From NCBI GenBank assembly GCA_031549625.1, contig JAVBPK010000124.1, positions 1 to 17,506 of the forward strand: a DNA stretch of 17,506 bases. The letters run 5' to 3'. Positions 12,491 to 17,506 of this stretch are shown here, piece after piece. The notes under the pieces were generated by a model. That model worked only from the letters and a program-made list of their open reading frames with translations. It was not told the origin of the DNA and searched no databases. A program made the position numbers and the translations under genes. The stretch comes from JAISXK01 sp031549625. GTDB lineage: Bacteria > Bacillota > Clostridia > Christensenellales > CAG-138. Within the stretch, counting starts at the first letter, position 1, and every line of letters starts with the position of its first letter.

Positions 12491-14035
12491 TTACCCGGCT
12501 ACTATGCTGGGCCCCACGATTGTTTGCCCCGCGTAGGCGCGGTATGTTGTGCGATCTAGGGTCGTTTTCTTGACCACCTGCCCATTTTTATAGTATGTAG
12601 CATAGGATTCCCAAACCGAGCCGGATTTACGTTGGACGTACACCTTGGAATATCCAGGTTTTTTGGAATAATCTACGACATATTGCATGGGGCCCGGCGG
12701 CGAAATGGAAGAAACGCGGGTGCTCGTGAGCTGAATTTCATCGAATGTATCGGGGAATGGTTCGCCATATAATTCAAAGTATACTTCCATATTTTCTTCA
12801 TCGACATAGGAGAATAAATATACGGGCGATTTTGTGGTGTTTTGCCATTTGAAGTCGATATGCCCGCTGTCTATGGTGGCGTCCAACCCGCCATCGACAT
12901 ACGAAAGACGGCCGGAATGACCCTGGCGGTATACAATGCCCATATCCGCTTTCAGCACGCAATTATATAACGTGGAGGAAACCTGGCACACCCCACCGCC
13001 GGCCTGATCTTCCGTGCGGCCCTGCACAATGGCGGGCGCCGGTTTCCAGCCGGAACCATAGGTACGGTAGCCCAACGTGTCGTTTGTGGAAAAAACTTCA
13101 CCCGGCTGCAAGACGGTGCCGTTGATAAGCCCAACAGCCTTTTTGATGTTGAATACGCGTGAGGCCCTGTTATATGGCGATTTTTTAAAGGAGGTTTTCG
13201 CGGTGGCGCGCAAAACAAAATTGTTTTGTATATCTTCCATGCGTACCTTTGCAGGTGTTATTTGTATGGGAATTTCGATATCTTTGTATTCTTTTGTTTG
13301 CGCCATGTTCCAAAGCGCATCAACCAGCGTGGATTGATCCGTTTTTATGCCATCCTGATGGGGGATAAAGGCAAATCTTTCTTCCGGCGTTGTGGTTGCG
13401 GCGGCATTGACATATTCGGCGGATTTCTTTTCCTCAACGGTTGCGGAGCTGTTATCGATTAAAAGCTGAAATTCGGCGTCCCTTGCGGGAGTATCGATTT
13501 GCGTGGCCAGGCCGGCCACAAAGTCGGTGATGGCGCTTTTATTTGCGGTGTATTGGGTTGTAAATTGGCGAGGGTTTGCTTGCAGATCTGCCGAAGCCGC
13601 CTGTAATTCTTTTAGCGTACCGGAACGGCACAGGCCATATGCTTCGGACAGAATAGCCTCCGTATCAAAAGCCATATCGAAGGCGGCAGAAGTGACGGGA
13701 TACTTCGTTTGATCATGTGTCAAAACGAACGCGATGCTATTCAAGCTCTTTTCGTTTTCGGCTTCTACCAGAGCTTTTGCTTCTTCATACTGCAACCCGC
13801 CTACGGGGATACCGTTGATAATGACGCCGTCACAAAAATAGATGGATTGAATGATTTCCTGGCGCAGCGCTTCATCTCTGTGCATCTTTTTCGAAATGAG
13901 CAGTGCGCTGACTGCGCCAATCAAAGCCAGACACAATAAAGACAAGAACAATACAACATATTTCTTTTTGCTCTTTGGTTTTTTATCCGAATTGGTTGTT
14001 GCCATGTCGTTTTTTGTTGCCTGGTCAAATTCCAT
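12491..14035 (-). CDS. VanW-domain membrane-anchored protein with PG_binding_4-like region
   Basis: A 514-residue envelope protein. A charged, Lys-rich N-terminus is followed by one membrane segment (about 25-47), so the rest is extracellular. Residues about 65-260 contain PG_binding_4-like repeats (CDGVIINGIPVGGLQYEEA at 68-86 is the typical start). The VanW domain spans about 285-425, with the hallmark GGGVCQVSSTLYN (347-359) and the SGHIDFKW stretch. The C-terminus (about 430-514) looks like a G5-type or SH3-like beta domain. VanW was named from a vancomycin-resistance cluster, but its function is unsettled and such proteins are common in Gram-positives; nothing here suggests resistance (no vanHAX). 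ATG at 14035 has GGAGG 7 nt upstream and a near-consensus promoter; a second in-frame Met lies 10 codons in. Divergent from nadE. Confidence 0.93.
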   Translation of the reverse strand: MEFDQATKNDMATTNSDKKPKSKKKYVVLFLSLLCLALIGAVSALLISKKMHRDEALRQEIIQSIYFCDGVIINGIPVGGLQYEEAKALVEAENEKSLNSIAFVLTHDQTKYPVTSAAFDMAFDTEAILSEAYGLCRSGTLKELQAASADLQANPRQFTTQYTANKSAITDFVAGLATQIDTPARDAEFQLLIDNSSATVEEKKSAEYVNAAATTTPEERFAFIPHQDGIKTDQSTLVDALWNMAQTKEYKDIEIPIQITPAKVRMEDIQNNFVLRATAKTSFKKSPYNRASRVFNIKKAVGLINGTVLQPGEVFSTNDTLGYRTYGSGWKPAPAIVQGRTEDQAGGGVCQVSSTLYNCVLKADMGIVYRQGHSGRLSYVDGGLDATIDSGHIDFKWQNTTKSPVYLFSYVDEENMEVYFELYGEPFPDTFDEIQLTSTRVSSISPPGPMQYVVDYSKKPGYSKVYVQRKSGSVWESYATYYKNGQVVKKTTLDRTTYRAYAGQTIVGPSIVAG

Positions 14036-14081
14036 CGCTGCGCCTCCAAAGCATACTTATATATATCCTTTCCCGTAAAAC

Positions 14082-14110
14082 ATTATAGAGGCGCGTCCAA
14101 ATAATGTAAA
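14082..14110 (-). promoter_or_regulatory. promoter of the VanW-domain gene
   Basis: On the minus strand TTTACA (14110-14105), exact 17-bp spacer, TATAAT (14087-14082). Predicted leader about 40 nt. Confidence 0.75.
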
Positions 14111-14137
14111 GGCGCCAATAAAAATAGTTTGCGTTCC

Positions 14138-14158
14138 ATTTGGCAATCTATTTGGCAA
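14138..14158. repeat. tandem ATTTGGCAA repeats upstream of nadE
   Basis: ATTTGGCAA occurs at 14138-14146 and again at 14150-14158, 12 bp apart; a third related GGCAA is at 14064+100 (14164-14168). All lie upstream of or at the edge of the nadE promoter, about one helical turn apart. Confidence 0.45.
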
Positions 14159-14159
14159 A

Positions 14160-14188
14160 AATGGGCAAAATATTGACGGCTGCCCATT
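14160..14188. promoter_or_regulatory. 29-bp inverted repeat enclosing the nadE -35, candidate operator
   Basis: AATGGGCA (14160-14167) is the exact reverse complement of TGCCCATT (14181-14188). The -35 hexamer TTGACG sits in the 13-bp centre, the classic place for a repressor site. I cannot match it to a known NAD-related regulator. Confidence 0.5.
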
Positions 14189-14202
14189 GGGGGCGATACA
14201 AT
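14173..14202 (+). promoter_or_regulatory. promoter of nadE
   Basis: TTGACG (14173-14178), 18-bp spacer, TACAAT (14197-14202). Predicted start near 14209, giving a leader of about 25 nt that just contains the GGAGG ribosome site. Confidence 0.65.
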
Positions 14203-14234
14203 GAACACATGCATTTGCTGGGAGGGAAACCATT

Positions 14235-16145
14235 ATGCGCCAAGGTTTCATAAAAGTTTGTGCGGCAACGCCGGAAATACGCGTGGCAGACTGCGGGTAT
14301 AACGAAACGCAGATCACGGCCGCTATTTCTGATGCGCACGCTCAATCCGTCAAATTGCTCGTGTTTCCAGAGCTATGCCTCACAGGCTGTACATGTGGCG
14401 ATCTTTTTTTGCAGGGCACGCTATTAGCGGCGGCTGAAGCCACATTGGGCAAGCTGCTTGCACATAGCTGGCAAATGGATATGCTCGTTGCGGTTGGCCT
14501 TCCTGTGCTGCAAAACGGCGCCCTCTACAATTGCGCGGCCATCATGCATAAAGGCGTTTTGCTGGGTGTGGTGCCTAAAACCTGCCTCTTTAATCTGAAT
14601 GGGTGCGAAGAAAGCAGATGGTTTTCAACGCCTGCCGCACCTCGAAAGAGTGAAGTGCAATTATGCGGCCAAACAGCGCCTTTTGGCACGGCGCAGCTTT
14701 TTTATTGCGCGAATATGCCGGGCGTTGTTATTGGCGTGGAAATTGGCTCAGACTTGCAGGGCATTGAGCCCCCTTCCAACAGGCACGCAGCGGCTGGATG
14801 TACGGTGTTACTTAATCTTTCCGCCGATAGAGAAACAGCGGGACGGGCAGTGCGCAGGCGAATGCTTATACGCGCCCAAAGCGCACGCTTACATTGCGCA
14901 TACCTGAGCGCGGAGGCGGGTGCCGGGGAATCAAGCACGGACTTTGTGTTTGGCGGGCACAGCATGATTGCGGAAGACGGCGAGATAATAGCGGAAAACC
15001 AACCCTTTTCTAAAGCAACCTCGATTTGTACAGAGCTCGATTGCGGCAAACTGGCCTTTTTGCGCCTGGCTCAGGCGAGCGCAGCGCAGAATGACGCGCG
15101 AAGCGACTATTCACGACACGCGTTTGCATTAGAATTGAACGATACGGCGCTTTCCAGACATATTTCTAAACTGCCTTTTGTGCCGGAAGGTATAAAGGAA
15201 CAGGATGCGTATTTAGAAACGGCGCTTCAGATACAAGCGGCGGGTTTGGCGGCGCGCATGCGCGGCGCAGGCATTCAAGCGGCTGTAATAGGCGTTTCCG
15301 GCGGCCTGGACTCCACTGTAGCTTTGCTCGTGGCGGAAAGGGCGATGCGCGAACTGGGCCACGCACAAGGCGATATTTTGGCCATAACGATGCCTTGCTT
15401 TGGCACGACGAGCCGTACGCGGAACAATGCGCAGCGTTTATGCGATTGTTTGGCTATCCCGTGCAAAACGGTGGATATTACGGATTCTGTGCGCCAACAT
15501 TTCAAAGATATAGGCCAAAGTGAAGAAACGCGTGACGCTGCGTATGAGAACGCGCAGGCGCGTGAGCGCACACAGGTGCTTATGGATATAGCAAACCAGA
15601 CAAAAGGCCTGGTTGTGGGTACCGGCGATTTATCCGAGCTGGCCCTTGGCTGGGCTACTTATAATGGCGACCATATGTCCATGTATGCCGTGAATGCCTC
15701 CGTGCCGAAAACCATGCTCCGCGCAATGGTACGTCATATTGCGGACACAGCACCCGACAAAGCATTGCGCGCGGTGCTGCAAGATATACTCGCCACACCG
15801 GTTAGCCCAGAACTTTTGCCCGGCTTGGAAGAAAATATTGCGCAAGAGACAGAAGCTATTGTGGGGCCTTATGAACTGCATGATTTCTTTTTATATCGCT
15901 TGTTTTGCTGTGGCGACGGGCCGGAAAAGATATTGCGCGTCGCGGCGCACGCGTTTCATGGCTGCTATGATGAGGCGACGATTTCGCATTGGCTGCACGT
16001 GTTCGTAAAGCGCTTTTTTAGCCAGCAATTTAAACGATCCTGCATGCCGGATGGCCCGCAAGTAAGCTTGGTATCACTTTCACCGCGTGGCGGCTGGCGT
16101 ATGCCGAGCGATGCTTCAGCCGCGTTGTGGCTGCGCTCGGAATAA
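14235..16145 (+). CDS. nadE: NAD+ synthetase, two-domain (glutamine-type) with degenerate amidase domain
   Basis: Last step of NAD synthesis: ATP-dependent amidation of nicotinate adenine dinucleotide. The 636-residue size fits glutamine-dependent enzymes with an N-terminal nitrilase-like amidase and a C-terminal synthetase. The synthetase half looks intact: P-loop SGGLDS (355-360), MPCFGTTSRTRNNA, YENAQARERTQVLMD, GTGDLSELALGW, TYNGDHMSMYAVNASVPKT and the C-terminal FKRSCMPDGP and SLSPRGGWRMPSDA. In the amidase half Glu46 (VFPELCLTG) and Lys115 (VVPKT) are present, but the nucleophile motif normally written GVEICEDLW reads GVEIGSDLQ, with Gly171 in place of Cys. The post-Lys segment (LFNLNGCEE instead of the usual LPNYxEFYE) is altered too. 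It may therefore use free ammonia, or take it from a partner protein. GGAGG lies 9 nt before the ATG. Confidence 0.95.
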   Translation: MRQGFIKVCAATPEIRVADCGYNETQITAAISDAHAQSVKLLVFPELCLTGCTCGDLFLQGTLLAAAEATLGKLLAHSWQMDMLVAVGLPVLQNGALYNCAAIMHKGVLLGVVPKTCLFNLNGCEESRWFSTPAAPRKSEVQLCGQTAPFGTAQLFYCANMPGVVIGVEIGSDLQGIEPPSNRHAAAGCTVLLNLSADRETAGRAVRRRMLIRAQSARLHCAYLSAEAGAGESSTDFVFGGHSMIAEDGEIIAENQPFSKATSICTELDCGKLAFLRLAQASAAQNDARSDYSRHAFALELNDTALSRHISKLPFVPEGIKEQDAYLETALQIQAAGLAARMRGAGIQAAVIGVSGGLDSTVALLVAERAMRELGHAQGDILAITMPCFGTTSRTRNNAQRLCDCLAIPCKTVDITDSVRQHFKDIGQSEETRDAAYENAQARERTQVLMDIANQTKGLVVGTGDLSELALGWATYNGDHMSMYAVNASVPKTMLRAMVRHIADTAPDKALRAVLQDILATPVSPELLPGLEENIAQETEAIVGPYELHDFFLYRLFCCGDGPEKILRVAAHAFHGCYDEATISHWLHVFVKRFFSQQFKRSCMPDGPQVSLVSLSPRGGWRMPSDASAALWLRSE

Positions 16146-16194
16146 CGCTTTTAAGCGAATTCTGCGCTTCAGAAAAAATAAAAAGGATTTCATT

Positions 16195-16229
16195 AAGATA
16201 TGGTGTATCTATATATACATCATATTTTT
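16195..16229 (+). terminator. AT-rich Rho-independent terminator of nadE
   Basis: An 11-bp stem (16198-16208 with 16215-16225, one G-U), loop CTATAT, followed by TTTT; flanking A and T extend it. The stem is AT-rich, so strength is moderate. Confidence 0.6.
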
Positions 16230-16240
16230 GCTTTCCGGTT

Positions 16241-16259
16241 GCGCGTTTGTTTTACGCGC
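16241..16259 (+). repeat. GC-rich hairpin in the nadE-dgt intergenic region
   Basis: GCGCGT (16241-16246) pairs with ACGCGC (16254-16259), loop of 7, with only TTCAC after it. No convincing dgt promoter is visible in 16146-16314; a TTGACG at 16280-16285 has no matching -10. Confidence 0.35.
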
Positions 16260-16314
16260 TTCACATTCCGCTTTTTGGATTGACGGCTAATCTTGATGAT
16301 GGTAGGAGCATAAA

Positions 16315-17322
16315 ATGGATTATACAAGCGAGTTTCGCAAATATACAGAAGAATGGGAACGGGAAAAATTATCTCCATACGCGGCTTTGTCCTGCAAAAC
16401 AAGGGGGCGTGAACGGCCCATATCCGCCTGTGATATACGTACGGAATTCCAACGCGACAGGGATCGTATCATACACTGTAAATCCTTTCGCAGGCTCAAA
16501 CACAAAACACAAGTGTTTTTATCGCCGCAGGGCGATCATTACCGCACGCGACTAACCCATACTTTGGAAGTTTCACAGATTGCCCGCACAATCGCACGCG
16601 CTTTGCGCCTAAATGAGGATTTAACGGAAGCCATTGCCATGGGGCATGATCTTGGACATACCCCTTTTGGGCATGCGGGCGAACAAGTGTTGGATGAACT
16701 GGTTCCCGGCGGCTTTGCGCACAATGAACAAAGCTTGCGCATAGTGGAAAAATTAGAAAACGGTTTAGGATTAAATCTGACTTTTGAAGTGCGGGACGGC
16801 ATTTTGCATCATAAAAAGTCCGGCACGCCTGCTACGCTGGAGGGATGCGTCGTCAGTCTTTCGGATCGTATTGCGTATATCAATCACGATATCGACGATT
16901 CTATTCGCGCGCAAGTATTGTCAACCGACCAGCTTCCGCGTGATAGCGTGGAAGCTTTGGGTTTTTCGCATGGTGAACGCATCAATGCGCTCATTTGGGA
17001 TGTGATAAAGAACAGCTATCAGCAACCGCATATAAAACTGTCTGCCGAGGTTGACGCGGCCTTTGACAGTCTGCGCAATTTTATGTTTGAGCATGTGTAT
17101 TTAAATTCGTTTGCAAAACGTGAGGAAAAAAAGGCTATGCATGTTGTGCGGGCGTTGTACACGTATTATGTGGATCATATCGATGCACTGACTGACGAAT
17201 TTCGCGCGAATATTGAAGCGGACGGCAAAGAACGTGTTGTGGCGGATTGGATCGCCTGCATGACAGACCGTTATGCGATTAACATGTATGAAAAACTGTT
17301 TGTGCCGAAAGAATGGATGTAA
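16315..17322 (+). CDS. deoxyguanosinetriphosphate triphosphohydrolase-like HD-domain protein
   Basis: Hydrolyses dNTPs (classically dGTP) to the nucleoside and tripolyphosphate, in the cytosol, trimming the nucleotide pool. The 335-residue length matches the short dGTPase-like clade. HD metal ligands are present: His82 in TRLTHTLEV, His111-Asp112 in GHDLGHTPFGH, and Asp184 in LSDRIAYINHD. Also typical are the N-terminal RTEFQRDRDRIIHCKSFRRLKHKTQVF and GGFAHNEQSLRIVEKLE. ATG at 16315 is preceded by TAGGAG at 7 nt. In many Bacillota this gene precedes dnaG and rpoD; the window ends before that can be confirmed. Substrate preference within the clade varies and cannot be read here. Confidence 0.95.
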   Translation: MDYTSEFRKYTEEWEREKLSPYAALSCKTRGRERPISACDIRTEFQRDRDRIIHCKSFRRLKHKTQVFLSPQGDHYRTRLTHTLEVSQIARTIARALRLNEDLTEAIAMGHDLGHTPFGHAGEQVLDELVPGGFAHNEQSLRIVEKLENGLGLNLTFEVRDGILHHKKSGTPATLEGCVVSLSDRIAYINHDIDDSIRAQVLSTDQLPRDSVEALGFSHGERINALIWDVIKNSYQQPHIKLSAEVDAAFDSLRNFMFEHVYLNSFAKREEKKAMHVVRALYTYYVDHIDALTDEFRANIEADGKERVVADWIACMTDRYAINMYEKLFVPKEWM

Positions 17323-17385
17323 ATATGTTTTTCAGCCTTTTTGCCGGAACGCCTCTATTGTGCGTCTTTTGAGCGTCTTTTCAAG

Positions 17386-17403
17386 GCCCGGCTGCTGCCG
17401 GGC
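17386..17403 (+). terminator. GC-rich hairpin after the dGTPase gene, no U-tract
   Basis: GCCCGGC (17386-17392), loop TGCT, GCCGGGC (17397-17403). A perfect 7-bp GC stem, but the following sequence is A/G-rich, so it may act as a pause or Rho-assisted site or as an mRNA 3'-end stabiliser instead of an intrinsic terminator. Confidence 0.35.
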
Positions 17404-17479
17404 ATGAAGAATGGATTATATTATACAAAAAAAGAGGAATGCCGCGATAGATGGCGAATTGATAGGAGCGACCCGCTGA

Positions 17480-17506
17480 TTGAAGGCGCTGGCGGAACGT
17501 ATTGCG
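17480..17506 (+). CDS. possible start of the next gene, cut by window edge
   Basis: TTG at 17480 follows AGGAG (17464-17468, 11 nt spacing, rather long) and opens a frame reading LKALAERIA to the end, with a helical, gene-like composition. A stop codon lies immediately upstream. Too short to identify; it does not clearly look like the DnaG N-terminus that context would predict. Confidence 0.2.

Noticed and set aside
12491..14035. Vancomycin resistance from the VanW domain
   Set aside because: VanW domains are widespread in Gram-positive envelope proteins and no vanH, vanA/B, vanX, or vanRS gene is present.
17404..17506. A plus-strand frame from ATG 17404 open to the window edge
   Set aside because: The ATG is at the base of a hairpin, without a ribosome site, and the composition (KKEECRDRWR) is not like dnaG or another expected neighbour; cannot be judged without more sequence.
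1..17506. Mobile elements, CRISPR arrays, tRNA or rRNA genes
   Set aside because: I found no transposase, integrase, phage gene, regularly spaced repeats or RNA gene signatures on either strand.

Overview
This window reads as ordinary chromosomal DNA of a Bacillota (Firmicutes) bacterium, most likely an anaerobic, gut-type member of Clostridia. That placement is an inference from gene content: an M29 aminopeptidase, PPi-type phosphofructokinase, ComFB, the DUF5685-DnaJ pair, VanW/PG_binding_4 and peptidoglycan-binding exported proteins, strong GGAGG ribosome binding sites, and U-tract terminators. I see no rRNA, tRNA, CRISPR array, insertion sequence or prophage gene. Base composition looks even along the window.

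Layout. Positions 1-868 hold the 3' part of an M29 aminopeptidase. A glycolytic GAPDH gene (1057-2067) follows, with two candidate promoters, a 22-bp palindrome just upstream of the first -10, and a strong terminator. Convergent to it is a minus-strand operon of three overlapping genes: a small zinc-ribbon protein, recX and birA (3861 down to 2180). Divergent from that operon is an exported peptidoglycan-binding protein (4019-4819), then a ComFB-family protein behind a long structured leader (4842-5336). PPi-dependent phosphofructokinase lies on the minus strand (6620-5367). After a 350-bp divergent intergenic region comes a tightly coupled three-gene unit (6971-8969): a DUF5685 protein, a DnaJ/TPR protein with a cysteine-rich tail, and a polytopic membrane protein. 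A class A penicillin-binding protein (9153-11558) and a GntR/FCD regulator (11698-12396) follow, the latter behind a candidate 20-codon leucine-rich leader ORF. A VanW-domain membrane protein (minus, 14035-12491) and a two-domain NAD synthetase (14235-16145) are divergent from each other. A dGTPase-like HD hydrolase (16315-17322) ends the readable genes.

How the genes fit together. Most are housekeeping: central glycolysis (gap, pfp), cofactor metabolism (birA, nadE), nucleotide pool (dgt), DNA repair control (recX), and cell envelope (PBP1A, VanW protein, PG-binding protein). The most interesting points are four. The NAD synthetase has an intact synthetase domain, but its amidase domain has lost the catalytic cysteine (Gly171). 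The gntR gene has a putative translationally coupled Leu-rich leader peptide. The DUF5685 protein carries two Asp-rich motifs reminiscent of squalene/phytoene synthases. Several unassigned inverted repeats sit on promoters. No clearly novel multi-gene defence or mobile system is visible.
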